Part shown: in pieces, positions 31,358 to 43,746 of the stretch
Position numbering within the stretch: the first letter of the stretch is position 1
Layout of the letters: each line of letters begins with the position of its first letter
DNA from: Primula veris
Lineage: Eukaryota; Streptophyta; Magnoliopsida; Ericales; Primulaceae
Length of the DNA: 64,000 bases
NCBI GenBank assembly: GCA_963682055.1
Contig: OY821751.1
Coordinates: forward strand, 10,292,001 to 10,356,000
Reading direction: 5' to 3'
Made by a program: the position numbers and the translations under genes
Notes under the pieces: model-generated
Told to the model about the DNA's origin: nothing
Databases searched by the model: none
Seen by the model: the letters and a program-made list of their open reading frames with translations, nothing else

Positions 31358-32525
31358 AGTGTCATGTCCATTAGAAGATACAATACAACACTTACGTATG
31401 CACATTTGTTTAAGGCTAGGGCACCATTTTCCAATAGTGCCAAGGCTCAAATCCGGCACCCCACGACATCAAGTTATCGTTAAAGATAATAACTTTTTCA
31501 ACCCAGAGCAATTATCATTGCCCAAAACCCCTCTTGGCTCACTACTTGAAGATTACTTAACACAAGACATGTGACTGCTTTCCCATAATGCCCAAGACCG
31601 TAAAATCAGAAAGTTTCAGACCTTTAATAATCAATTTAGACAAGATAGATAAGGGAAGCGAGAGGACACATGCCACTCCCTGATCTTAGAGCAATGAAAT
31701 GCCCCTAATGGTGAGAGAACAATTCTATTAAGGCTTCAAGCCATGGAGGGCTAGGAAAACTTTCTATTAGTGGAAATAAGGCTAATAAAGTGAGTGATAT
31801 TGGTCTTTCGGCTATTGCCCGAGGGTGCCCTTCTTTAAGGGTACTCTCTCTTTGGAATTTCTCATCTTTTGGAGACGTAGGGTTATGTGAGGTGGTGAAG
31901 GAGTGTCATCTTTTAGAGAAGCTCGATCTTATGGAGTGGTCTGAGATCAAACTTCTCTAAAAGATTGCACTCATTCGCCACCTCACACAACCCTTCCTCC
32001 CCAATAGATGAGAGATTGCAATGAAAAAGTAACCTTAAAAAAGGGTACCCTTGGGAAATAGTCGAAAGACTAATATCATCAACTTTACTAGTCTTTTTTT
32101 TCCTCATAGAAAATTTTCCTAGCCCCCCACGGCTTGAATTTCCCTAATAAAAATTGTTTTCTCACCATCAGAGACAACTCATTGATCAGCAATCATGGAG
32201 TGGCTTGCGTGCTATCGTCTTCTCTATCTATCTTGTATAAATTGATTCTTCAAGGTCGGAAACTTTCCGATTTTTCCCTTAACGTTATTGGACGTTATAG
32301 GAAAGCGCAAACACATCTTACGTTAAGTAATTTTCAAGTAGTGAGACGAGAGGAGGGTTTTGGCAATGAGAATTGATTTGCGGTTGAAAGTTATTATGTT
32401 TAATGATAACTTCATGTCGTGGGGTGACGGATTTGAGCCTTGATGCTATTGGAAAAGAAAGCCCTTGCCTTAAACAAATGTGTATACGTAAGTGTTGTAT
32501 CGTATCTGTTAATGGACCTGACACT
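31358..32525. repeat. Long inverted repeat made of EBF1/2-like LRR sequence
   Basis: Left arm 31358-31930 and right arm 31944-32525 are reverse complements at roughly 80 percent identity by eye, separated by a 13-base loop. Sense frames show leucine-rich repeats like those of EIN3-BINDING F-BOX proteins: 'GLGKLSISGNK', 'SDIGLSAIARGCPSLRVLSL', 'LLEKLDL' (31735-31930, plus), 'LSDFSLNVIGRY' (about 32263-32300, plus) and 'SCRGVTDLSLDAIG' plus 'LKQMCIRKCCIVS' (32406-32510, plus). Each arm holds two EBF segments in opposite orientation. Stops and frameshifts rule out a protein. A transcript through it would form a very long imperfect hairpin. EBF proteins are the SCF adaptors that degrade EIN3 in ethylene signalling. 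Confidence 0.85.
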
Positions 32526-32600
32526 CCTTCTCCACCTCACATAACCCTTCAATGGAGTGCTATATTTTATGTGAGATCTCTCTAAACTCGACCTAGGGTT
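32526..32600 (-). pseudogene. Extra EBF-like antisense fragment
   Basis: CTCCACCTCACATAACCCTTC is the reverse complement of the EBF segment at about 31870-31890 (GGGTTATGTGAGGTGG). It is a third, short copy next to the right arm. Confidence 0.5.
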
Positions 32601-32699
32601 TTTGGTTATAATAATATTACGATTAATTCGTTGATACTGTGGATTTAATAGATTATCTGAAGAATTTGGGATTTCTTGGTTAATTGATTGAAAAATTAG

Positions 32700-34839
32700 T
32701 GTTTCTGTAAATTGATTGGGTATTAATGGTATCTACTTATTATGGTAATGGATATGATAATAACGCTTCTCCGTATGCTCATTCTTTTGAAATACCTCGT
32801 ACTAGTACTTATTATATTGGAAATAATGATAATAATAGTTCATCTTTAGTTAATCCTATCTTAAGTGGACCTAATTATTATTCATTGAGGAGAGGTTTTG
32901 AAATAGTTGTGGGCTCTAAAAAATAAAATAGGATTCTTAAATGGAACCCTACCCTGTCCTGCTGCAATTGACATAACGACTACAAATTGGAATCAATGCA
33001 ATATGATTGTAATGGAATGGATTTTAAATTCAGCTAGTGTTGAGATTGGATACTCTATTCTATATTGTGAAGTGCTACAAAGATGTGGAAGGAATTGTTT
33101 GAAAGATTTTCACACATAAAGGATGCCAGATTAAATGAATTGCATCAAATCTTTTATTGAACAACTAAGGGAAACATTATATATCCAGTTACTTTACAAA
33201 GCTAGAGACCACATGGAATGATATGATTATTACAAGTCCAATGCCTAGGTGCAATTGTGGTACTTTGGGGAATTGTAGCTGTGACTTTATGAGCATGGTA
33301 CTCGCTAGGGAATACAAGATCTTTCAAATGGTTTTTCTAATGGGTCTTGAAGAAATTTATTATGGAATTAGAAGCCAAATATTACTGATGAAACGTCTTC
33401 CTGCTATAAATAAGATATATTCTTTACTTATACAAAAGGAGAAACATAGAAATGCCAGTGTTTCAATGTAATGAATAACTGAGTATATGAATACTTATAT
33501 GCTTCTGGTTACTCAATTTAAACCTAATAAAGGGGGTTACAGATCCTGTTTGTGTGAAATGTTCTTACTATAATGGAAATCACACTAGAAACAAGTGCTA
33601 CAAGTTGCATGATTACCCACAAAGTTGGAAATCAATGGTTGAATTTAAAGGGGTTAAAGGTGTGTTATGAGACTCTCCTACTTATCATGCTAATCATGTG
33701 TTTGTTCCTCTCTCTAAAATTGGAAAACACTCTTTTCTAGTTACTCAAGAGCAGTTATTTGCAAGCAAACATTAAAGGGGAGTCAAAAATGAATGTATCA
33801 ACTAGTAGCTCTACAAGTGGATCTAATGGTGGAAATATTGCTGAAAAACCATTCTCTAACCAAAAACAAGGTTTATGCTGTTATTGACAAGCAAATATTG
33901 CTGGATCTAATCATGTGGTTGACACTAGTGCTAGTGAGCACATCATAAATTCAGCTACTTATGATAGATCACTACCTAGTAGGATAACATCTTTGGTAAA
34001 TCTACAAAATGGGAACACTGCAAGGATTACACATGTGCATGGGTACAGTAATCTTTAAATCAGGATTAGTGTTGAACAATGTAATTTGTGTACCAAGTTT
34101 TACATTCAACTTGATCTGTCTTAGACAACTCCAAGCCAAACCTCTCACTTTGCCTATGGATCCGATTCTAAAATTGAGTACCAATGATCGCACTCCATTA
34201 ACATATGCTAATAACTATAGAAGATTAATTCATCAGTTGCTTTATTTGACTATTATTAGGCCTCAATTAAGCTTCTCAGTTCATGTTTTAAGCCAATTCT
34301 TGGCTCTTCCTACAAATACTCATATGTCTGCTGCTATGAATATCTTGAGATGCTTGAAAACTTGTCCTAGTCAACGCTTGTTTTACCCTAGGAATTGTAA
34401 GCCATTGTTGAAATGATTTACTAATAGTGATTGGACTTCATGTGTTGACACAAGAAGATCTACTTCTGGATTCTGTATTTTCTTAGGAGACTCTATATTT
34501 TCCTAAAAAAGCAAGAAACGAACTGTGGTTTCTCACAGTGGTGCAGAAGAAGAGTATAGAGCAATGTTTGTTGCTTCTTGTGAGTTGATTTGTTTGCTGA
34601 ATTTGCTAAAAGATTTTGGTGTAAATCAGCAAGCACATGTGGCTCACTTTATACTAATAGTCGGGAAGCTCTTGCTTTAGCTCACAATCATGTTCATCAT
34701 GAGCGTACTAAGCATATAGAGACTGATTGTCACTTTATTAGAGAGCTATTACACAAAGAAATTCTGCATTTCCTTCATATGTATTCTTTCTTGTCCAAGA
34801 TGGGAATTTCTGCTCTTCATTATCTATCTTGAGGGGGAG
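32700..34839 (+). pseudogene. Copia gag-pol with large internal deletion (Copia-3)
   Basis: Gag of the UBN2/Retrotran_gag_3 type: 'LSGPNYYSLRRGFEI', 'IGFLNGTLPCPA', 'WILNSASVEIGYS' and 'FLMGLEEIYYGIRSQI' (32840-33470, several frames). Zinc knuckle CVKCSYYNGNHTRNKC at about 33550-33600. Protease-like 'VVDTSASEHI' at about 33915 (DTSA instead of DTGA). The frame at 34009 then jumps directly from protease to the end of reverse transcriptase/RNase H ('RRLIHQLLYLTIIRPQLSF', 'STSGFCIF', 'AEEEYRAM'), so integrase and most of reverse transcriptase, about 2.3 kb, are missing. Multiple stops and frameshifts. Unrelated to Copia-1. Confidence 0.8.
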
Positions 34840-35125
34840 TGTTGACTATTATGATATGTTTTCTCATGTTGTTAATAGTTCAATTTGTATATTCTATATT
34901 GGTTATACTGATTGTGCTATGTTGTGAGTACTATGGGACTGACTGTGTAATTACCCTCACTACTTATACGTGAGCTACGCTGTAACAAACTTAATATAAA
35001 ATCAAATACAATTTTCCCTCTTTATCTTTCTCTCTCTATACGTATTTGTATATATATTCTTCTCTCTCATTTTCTCGATACGATGGTGATGATTACACCA
35101 TTGTTGACAAAAACTTTTATTGTAC
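34840..35125 (+). repeat. Copia-3 3' LTR (right edge uncertain)
   Basis: Starts TGTTGACTATTATG right after a purine tract (TTGAGGGGGAG). The end is placed at a TGTTGACA near 35105-35112 or slightly beyond; no matching 5' LTR was identified upstream of 32700, so the limit is a guess. Confidence 0.5.
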
Positions 35126-35386
35126 TATGTCGTATGTAATCATTATTAAACATTCACATGAGGGAAACGGAAATTACCATATGTATGGTATATCACTTAT
35201 TCGTTTGACAAATGTGGATTTTGCTGACAATCTATGTTTTCAAATGTAACAAATTTGGGCGACTTATAGGATCTCAAGTTAGAATCTCTACACCCGTCTA
35301 AGTAAGTAATTCATTATGATAATAGACAGATAACAAGTGTATATATTTCTTTACAACTCAATCGCTAAACAATAACAATAGAATAT

Positions 35387-35580
35387 TTAACTTGAAAACC
35401 TATATTTATGATCTAAATCAAGGATCAACATTTTTGTTGGCTAGTTTGACTCTGATATATAGTTTATTGATGATCTCAACCACTTTTAATCTAATCTTTA
35501 ATTTGAAAACCTATACTTGATGATCTAAATCAAAAATTCAACATTTTTGTTGCCGAGCTTGACTCTGATTTTAATGTCTT
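35387..35580. repeat. Tandem duplication, unit about 115 bp
   Basis: 'GAAAACCTATA(T/C)TT(A)TGATCTAAATCAA' and 'CAACATTTTTGTTG' occur twice in the same order (35391-35450 and 35507-35565), with some divergence. Confidence 0.65.
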
Positions 35581-36591
35581 TTTTATTTAATTTTTGATTA
35601 TATTTTGCATCAATACAGTCCTGGTAAAAAGATGTTTAGCAAAAATCAATAAATTTAACATGCATGCATGATCTTCTCTGCACAAAGCCATAGGTATTTT
35701 TTTATTTTTTTGTTGATAAAAACAATTGAAAGAAAAAAGAATAAAGGAAAAAAACAATTTGAAGAACCTAACATGGGTTGTAGTTTTTATAATGTATGTT
35801 TTTGGGAAACATTACATTGGTCGTATGTTTTTCGTAACAGATTATAAGGTAAGAGCTTATATCAACAAAAATAAAAGAAAACATTAACTACGCCATAACT
35901 ATAGAAATTTATATTATCTTAAAACCTGACTTTCTATCCAAATCTGTCATTTATTCAAAATCTTGAGAATAGTTAAGGTTCTAAACAATGGAGATAAGTT
36001 GGGCATGTATTTATCCGTATCATTTCTTGACTTCCATAAATTAGCAAATAATTCCTTCGACGGTCTTTAATTCTATTGTTTTCACTTTTCACGTGTTGTT
36101 AATTACGAAATAATTATATTCTTTCGTATAATATTTTCGGAAATATCTTCAATAATCCCTTACCCCCCAATTATGTTACCCGCGGTTGATTATAGATTGA
36201 ATTTGTGAACCCACTGTATAAAAAAAAGGGAAAAAAAAAGAAGAATGATAGGTAGTTTTCTTAATTTCTTAACAAGTGAAAATATGATAACTTAGCCATA
36301 GCGCATATGTAGTTTAAGCGGTGATAAAAGCAAGGAAAAAAATAAATAAAGGGTAAAGGCCCTAAGTTTGGAGATCCTAACCTGGAGATGAAGGATGCAT
36401 CGTGTAGAAATATAAAACCTAACTGTGCAATAGAAGGATTCCTGATAAAAAGGTGATGGACAATTCTTAGTATATATAGTAGAAATAGAAGGATTCCTGA
36501 TATGTCAACTTTATTAACATTATTGCAAAAAAAATCAAATTTGGAATATTACTTAAAGTGTATTAAATATTTTATTGTTTTCCATTCCTAT
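35581..36591. other. AT-rich spacer, nothing recognised
   Basis: No gene or clear transposon end. A short direct repeat, 'AGAAGGATTCCTGATA', occurs at about 36433 and 36487. Confidence 0.3.
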
Positions 36592-37318
36592 TGCTTACTT
36601 TCCTTTTACTTTTCTCCCCCTTTTCCTCTTGGTAACCTAAAAAAAAGAATTTACATTAATTTTATTCTGCCTTTAATTATCTTGATAAGACTATACATTT
36701 CAAATTTAAATTTCATTTATCCTCTATTTGTTTCCATCGAAATAAATTTTCAGACTAATTTTTCAGATAATTTTCTTCAAAATTGTAACTAATAAAGAAA
36801 AATTATTTTCTCATGTAATATTACAAATTGTAAATTTCTTTTCTTATACTATCTTTTCTTAGCCGTTCAGTGCATGCAGACGTAGTACACTAATTTAAGT
36901 ACTATTTAATACAAAAGGTTTAATTAAACCTTTTCTTAAGTTTAAAATTTAATTAATTAATCCATACCGTTAAATTCTCCAAGCATTGGCCTAATACCTT
37001 CTATGAATACTCTTGAAAATAGTAATATTTAGCTTTTATGGCATGTTTACATATATTTTTTGGTAATATTTAAAAAGAGACAAAACTGATTTAAAAAGTG
37101 GCATGAACCTGCTAATTTTTAGTTGCAACTTGGAGACAATCCAGGAGAAATGACAAATACATATATATCCATCTATTTAATTAAATAAAACCCACATTTG
37201 GAAACTATTTTACAACTAGTTACATATAACATTAATGTTAACTATATTTACAAAACCGCTCTTATTTAACCAAAAACACACACTTTCTCTCTGTAGAAAT
37301 CAAAAAAAATATGACTAC
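36592..37318. repeat. Duplicated AT-rich block, copy 2
   Basis: Matches 2828-3565, and marks the left edge of block II of the large duplication. No CACTA element is present at its left edge, unlike copy 1. Confidence 0.7.
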
Positions 37319-38104
37319 CCAGAATGTGTTTTACCCAGAATGGTGCACGATCCCCAGTTTGGAGGTCAATATCTTTAACACTGTTTATCGGTTTTGGATG
37401 TGTGACGTACCGTTTTCAAGCTCATATAACATAGTTCAATTTAGTATCATCCATGTTCCATTTCTCTGTTCTTAACACATTTAAATAGGTTCCTCAAACC
37501 GGACAAAACCGATTATATATATATATATATATTACCAACAATCTCCCACATGAATGACATGGCCTTGGAATCCTATGACTTCTAGAAAAAGAAATTCGTA
37601 GAAATTTTGTTGTATCCGGGAAGGTTGTCTTTCGAACATTGAACCTCCCGTAGTGAAATATCATCGGATATACTTGTCAATCAGTGAACGCGAACTGTTC
37701 GGCTTTTAGTGTATACCAAGACAATGATACTCACACAACTAGTTTCTTTTGCCATTTATTTTGGGTTCTGTTTTTTATCCATTATGACCCTAGACGTGCC
37801 TGGTTATTCATTGAGATCTCTAGAGAATAGGCCCTACTAATTCTCATAAATGAGGCCTCATTGACATTCAATATAGGTGGTCTCTTATTAGGGTAATCAT
37901 GCCTTACCCACTTGGGTCAATCCAACTATAAGGACCATTAAAAACTTAGCTTAACCTTATCCGCTAGTACAGGTGGTTCACTTTTTCATCATAGGAATGG
38001 AAAGGAACCTCAATGTCCCAAGTAATTTCGTTCGGAACCACCCACAACTTCGTTGTCTCCTTGAATCTAGATCTTGGGACCTCCAGTAAGCTATTTTTGA
38101 GAAT
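37319..38104 (-). mobile_element. Copia-type LTR and 3' internal fragment
   Basis: On the minus strand, CATTCATGTGGGAGAT is followed by TGTTGGTAATATATAT, the polypurine tract and LTR start of another Copia family (LTR about 37319-37549 reading leftward, internal 37550-38104). A (TA)n run lies at the LTR start (about 37517-37540). Both edges are abrupt junctions, left with block II flank and right with LINE copy 2 at 38105, and no target duplication was found. No coding sequence remains. Confidence 0.65.
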
Positions 38105-40950
38105 TACCCATTACCTATTTTAAAGTAGAGTAAATCTTTTAATAACTCTCTCTTTTTGAGAATTTTTTTCCAAGCCCAGCTGCTCGTAGATGGGTTTTTA
38201 ATGGCCCATATACTTTTATTTTTGAGTTTGTAGGTATAGATCCGTTTTTTCCAAAGAGTATCAATGGATGGATTGCAAAGATTACAAAGATGTTTTATAA
38301 TGAGAGAAATATTCCAATCTTTGAGTTTTTTTATACCTAGACCTCCATCTTTCAAAGGAAGAGAAATGTCAGACCAGTCTACTCTTGCCCCATGAAATTT
38401 AAGACTAGTACCAGACCAAAAAAATCTAGAGAGAACTTGTTCCACATCATTGATAATTTTAGCTGGCAATATAAAATGAGAGCACACGTAACAATTTATA
38501 CTCATTAACACAGACGTAATGAGCTGGAGTCGGCCAGCATAAGTTAAAAATGTGCTAGTTCAAGAGGTGATTCTATTAGTAATTTTCTTAACAAGCGTAT
38601 TATGATGGACTGCTTTTAGTTTAGAGGAGATAAAGGGTACACCCAAATATTTGACAGGTAATTTCTCCTCTTTGAATTTAAAAAAATCCAAAATAAGCTT
38701 TTTTTCTTTTTCCTCCACAGAACAAAGGAAGATAGAACTCTTTAAAGTGTTGGGGATTAAGCCAAAAAATTTAGAGAAAAGTAAGAGGGCATCATTAAGA
38801 ATTTTGATAGACTTTAGGTCACCATAAGAAAAAATAAGCAGGTCATCGGCAAAGCACAAGTGTGACAAATTAGTTTTTTGCATTTGTCATGAAAAGTTTA
38901 ATCAGAATTTTTGCAAAACTTATACAAAATAAGGGAGAGGATATTCATGCACATAACAAAAATATATGGGGATAAAGGATCCCCTTGTCGAATACCTTTA
39001 GCACCACCAAAATACCCTTCTTCTCCTCCATTAATGATAAGAGAGTACTTAGGTGATGTAACACAAGCCCGTATCCACAGTTTCATGTGATGAGAAAAAC
39101 CCATCAAATCCAAAGCATCAAAAATAAATTGCCAATTTAGGTAATCAAAAGCCTTCATTAGGTCTACTTTTGAAGCAATTCTAGGCTTACCAATATCAGT
39201 GTGATAATTATGCAATAATTCCTGAGCTAATAAAATGTTGTCACTAATACTCCTACCTTTAATGAAAGCATATTAATTATTCAGAATAATCTGATTTAGG
39301 CAAGGCTTAATTCTGTTAGCTATTAACTTAGAAATACATTTGTAAATAGAGTTGCAACATGAGATAGGTCTATAGTCTTTCATTGTGGTATGATTATTAC
39401 CTTTAGGTATAAGAACTGTAAAGGTATTATTGACTTGTTTGAGTAAAGATTTGGTAAATAAGAAGTCTTTAATGGTTGCTATAATGTCTTCTCCTAGAAT
39501 GCGCCAAGTTTTTTTGAAAAAAGTAACCATTAAAACCATCTCGTCCTAGAGCCATATTGGGATTAAGGCTAAAGAAACAATCTTTTGTCTCCTCAGAAGT
39601 AAACACTCTATCCATAGCCTTATACATATCAGGAGAAATAACTTGGTGGACATAATTTTTTAGCTCTTCTTTGCCGGGGTACATGAAAGAGTTTTGGCTA
39701 TCTAAGAGCTTATCATAGATAATTCTTTATCATAGGTAATCAATAAAATTAGAAGCTATATCTTTATGCTTGGTACACTTATTCCCATTCTTACAATGAC
39801 AGAGATAAATTCTATTTCGGTTGTTTCTTTGATTTATAGCTTTATAGAAATACGAGGTGTTGAGATCCCCCCTTTAAGCCAATTAATTCTACTTTTCTGT
39901 TTGGCAATACTTTCCTTTAAGTTAAGAATATTCAGAAGTTTAGTTTTTTCAGAATTAACCACATGTAAAGGGTAAGAGAGGTTGCCATTATCAAAAGCGA
40001 TTTGAGCGGAGTGGAGATCCTCTCTAGCTTTGTTAACCTTACCTTTCATATTAATACCATGCTTCGCGATAAGGCCTTTGAGAGCCTCCTTAGTAGCTTG
40101 TAGTCTTTTGTATACTACAAACATTTTAGTTCCCTTGAAGGGGAGCCTCCATGCTTGAGTAACAGTCTCCTCGAACATATTAATTTTGGTCCAATAGTTA
40201 AAAAATCTAAAAGGTTTAGGTCCAGAATTTAATTTAAACTAGGTTGTGACTATCATTGGTGTGTGATCAGAAATATCATAGGGTAAAAATTCAGCATCGG
40301 AAAATCTAAAATTATTAATCCAAGTATCGTTGGTTAAAACACTATCTATTTTCATCTGATTCACAAGAGTATCTCCATTATTACACCAACTGTGGAAGAC
40401 CCCTTTGTATTTGAGGTCATCTAACATGGCATTATTTATACAGTTGGGGAAATGATTATAATACTCAGGCCATTTCTTTGTTCCCCCTTTGTTATCCAAG
40501 GGGAATCTAATAGCATTGAAGTCTCCTAAAACCGTCCAAAGTAAATTAGAAATATTAGGGACAATTCTTTCTCAATTTCTCCAGAGATTAGTCCTTATAG
40601 TACGTATACAGGTTAGCAGCATAAACAAAAGTAGCAAACAAAGCAGTACCATTATTAATGTTCTCTAGTTTACAATGAATAAGTTGAGTAGTTTTTAGCA
40701 AAATAGTACAATTCCAAGCATTAGAGTCCCAAGCAATAATAATTCTACCATAAGGAGCATGCTCGAGATTATTATCAGTCTTCCAGTTTGGGAAAATGAA
40801 ATTACTAACTCTAGCAAAGTTGTCCTTAGAAATTTTAGTCTCTAAAATAGCAAAGGAAGAAATTTTGTGTTTAGTAATAAGGTTTTTGACAGCCAGTTGC
40901 TTAGTGGGGTTATTTAATCCCCTAATATTCCAGAAATCTATTGTATTCAT
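38105..40950 (-). pseudogene. LINE (L1-type) ORF2, decayed copy 2
   Basis: Paralogue of 13741-16539. Reads right to left from ATG at 40948-40950: 'MNTIDFWNIRGLNNPTKQLA', endonuclease with 'AILETK' and SDH at about 40268, reverse transcriptase 39684-38560 with 'GIRQGDPLSPYIF' and intact 'HLCFADDLLIFS', then 'FFWSGT'. Frameshifts break it into at least seven pieces. It is truncated at 38105, so the region of the 5S-like insertion is absent and its presence in the ancestor cannot be tested here. Confidence 0.85.
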
Positions 40951-41133
40951 TAAAAAATATATATTAAGGAGTTTTTCTCAAGCAAAAACTTGTTTGATGT
41001 ATTTTTATCCGATTTATCAGTTTTAATAGGGGAGCTCTTCTTTGTTGTGGGGGGGGGGGGGGGGGTGTGTGTTTATTACTAGGGCCTAGATAGCTACTAG
41101 GATTAATCTGTTTGATCATATTAGCGGTTATAT
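40951..41133 (-). pseudogene. LINE ORF1 C-terminal part, copy 2
   Basis: Matches 16540-16718, including a poly(G) tract (about 41046-41065) that is the expanded proline-coding run. Confidence 0.5.
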
Positions 41134-41322
41134 ATACTACAAAAAAATACCCAAATAGCGACGGGATTAGTGACGGTATTTTTTGTTACGAGCTTATTAG
41201 CGACGGTTTTTTGTGACGGATTTGTGACAGTTTAGTCAATCTGCGACAGATTTGTGACAGCTTTTTAAATTAGCGACAGGCTTGTGATAGTTTTTGACTC
41301 TCACTAAATCAAAGATTATTTT
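41134..41322. mobile_element. CACTA MITE, uninterrupted copy
   Basis: ACTACAAAAAAATACCC...ATTATTTTGTATTA in LINE ORF1, at the same site as 16719-25279 but without Copia-1. It contains repeated GCGACGG and GTGACAG units. It serves as the empty-site reference for the Copia-1 insertion (CCCAAATAGCGACGG at 41151). Confidence 0.75.
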
Positions 41323-41690
41323 GTATTATATGGTTAGAGGTTCAGTTGATAGAGGCTTAGAGTTTCCTTCCATGATTTTATTAAAAATAGGTATAAGGTC
41401 CGCTATGTTTTCAGGAGTTTCTATATCATTTATAAGACAAGAGAAGGTATTATTCAAGTTATCATTACCTTTGGGTGGGGTTTTCTTAGGAGGGATGTTT
41501 TTATTAGTAGTAGTGTTTTTGGTAGGGGATTTAAACTCTTTCTGAGAAGGAGAGGTGTTTATATCAGGGGGTATATTTTCAGGTATAATAATTATCTCAT
41601 TATCATATTTAGTGTGATGAGAGGTATCCTCATTAGTGTTTATCCTTTTTTGGTTGCTGGTTTTTTCTGTTGTTGATGTTTATTGATTGT
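41323..41690 (-). pseudogene. LINE ORF1 N-terminal part, copy 2
   Basis: Nearly identical to 25280-25640. Confidence 0.5.
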
Positions 41691-42239
41691 TGATAGTTTT
41701 AGGATCTGTGAAATTGACTCATATATATTATGCTATGCTTGTTTCTATGCAGGAAGAATTTTTTTGTGTATCTCTGACCGGGACCGGGAACATAAGCACA
41801 GTATGTAGATGCTACTTTGAAACACATACAACTCAACACACCGGTTCTCTAGTTTTTGTTTACTAAAGAAGAAAGGTGTAACTAGTGGCGGTGAATAAGA
41901 GAGGGTTATAACGTTTCGGGAGATGATTAGTTGAAAAATAATATATTTATTGGATTGTTTTGGTTATATTTTTACGCAACTAATGACTGATATGGTTGGT
42001 ATAATATTTTGCTACAACTTGTGACTTGATTAGTGTAATGTTATGTAGTTTGTGAACAAGGTTTGGTAAGTATCTCGTACGTAATATTTGGTAACTTTTT
42101 TATGATTAATTAAGTGTATGGATACTATTTTGCAAGTTCAGTTATATGGTTGTTCATGAGTTTAAATTTATTTTTGTTGAATTTATCTATTTTTAAATTG
42201 AATTAAGCTTTCAAAAGGATTAATTTTAATAAATTAGAA

Positions 42240-42644
42240 CAGTGGCATTAGCAACAAAAAAACTATATGCAATTATAATTTAATTAAATTGAACATGATA
42301 TTTAACAACATTGTAGCAAAAAAAAAAAATTATAGTAAAAGAAAATAAGAAAACAAAGATAAAAAGCAATTTATAATATAGCAACATCATTGCAACAACA
42401 AACTTTATGTTGCAAATGTGTCGCTTTTGAAGCCAAAACTTGAGAATTTACCGACACCAAATTATCTTGGTATTATGTTGCTATTTTTTTTATTGTGTAA
42501 GCATTTGTGTTGCTGAAATTAGCCACAGTCATTTTAACAAGATAAAATTTTATGTTGCTATTATGTTAGTAAATCAAAATTAGCAACATAAATCCTTTAT
42601 TAGCATCATAAATTTATGTTAGCATTCAACTTTCTCTTGTTGTG
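42240..42644. repeat. CACTA right end, block II copy
   Basis: Subterminal TAGCAACA / TGTTGCTA repeats ending CTCTTGTTGTG at 42644, followed by TAATAATAATAAAAAG as at 26611. The left end of this copy was lost at the 38104 junction. Confidence 0.7.
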
Positions 42645-42647
42645 TAA

Positions 42648-43431
42648 TAATAATAAAAAGATATTTGGACGAATGTTTTGTTTTGATGGGTAAGAATGCC
42701 TAATTTTATTTTGTTTTTTATCTACGTATTCTTAAATATAAATATTATCCTCCATCTCCTTTTACCATTTCCGCACTTTTATTTCAAGTCTTTATGCTTA
42801 TGCAAACAAATGCATATGTTTCTACTAGGGTGTGGGTGTGATTATTATTACACAAATTCAACCCTTTTAAGTTTGGGATTATAATCTCTCCTCCCTAAAA
42901 TAAGAAGCGGTTATTTTTTTTATATATTTTTTTTATATTTGTAGAGTTATACTTGTAGAGAAGTATATTAATTTTAAAAGCGCATATCAAGATCGAACAC
43001 TCATGGTAAGCATTATACAAAGAGACAATCACTAATTAAGCAACTCATTTTCTTTACCCAATTCAGTCTAATGCAATGTTCTAAAAGGCGCAATACGAAA
43101 TTTAGTTGTAAATTGGTCGACCAGTGTCTAATCCCGCTTAATCACTGTTTAATCCGCCTAATCACACATAATCCCGTCTAATATGTTAGAATTTTAGAAT
43201 TTTCCCACCACCTAATTTGCGGCTAGCCATACCTTTTAGAACACTAGGCATACCTTGCAGAAATTCTTATTCTTTTTAGCCTCCTGCTCTTCTAGGATTC
43301 TAGGAAAGGAAGAAAGCGGTCGGGTGAACACTAGCGGAACACTGAAAGCGGCTGGGTGAACACTAGCGGAACACTGGCCTAATTGGGATTGGAAGGGGGA
43401 TGGTTTACATTAATTTACACTTGATATGTAT
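42648..43431. repeat. EC1 downstream flank, block II
   Basis: Matches 26614-27408, including the 190-base MITE-like repeat (43077-43240) and the paired GAACACTAGCGGAACACT repeats. No coding sequence. Confidence 0.7.
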
Positions 43432-43746
43432 TAGAGGTGGACACGGAGTGGATTGGTGCGGATTGACATCAATCCTAACCCAACCAGTAAAATAAATTGC
43501 GGGGCGGACTGGGGCGGGTTGGTAAAATTTAAATCTCAACCCAACCCAACCTAACCCGTTACAATTAAAATCTCAACCCAACCCGATCCACAAAATAAAT
43601 TGCGGGTTGGTGCGGGTTAGTGCGGGTTGATTTTTTAATTTTTATGTTGGTTATTTATTTTGCATAGTTTGGATAATCAACCCAAATTTTAAAATAAATT
43701 GAAAATCTTTTAAAGAAAAACATAAATTAAAACCAATCAAAGTAGG
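43432..43746. mobile_element. hAT-type element, 3'-truncated copy
   Basis: Matches 27409-27711 starting TAGAGGTGGACACGG and preceded by ATATGTAT. It ends abruptly at GTAGG (43742-43746), where the sequence switches to the interior of Copia-2. Confidence 0.8.
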
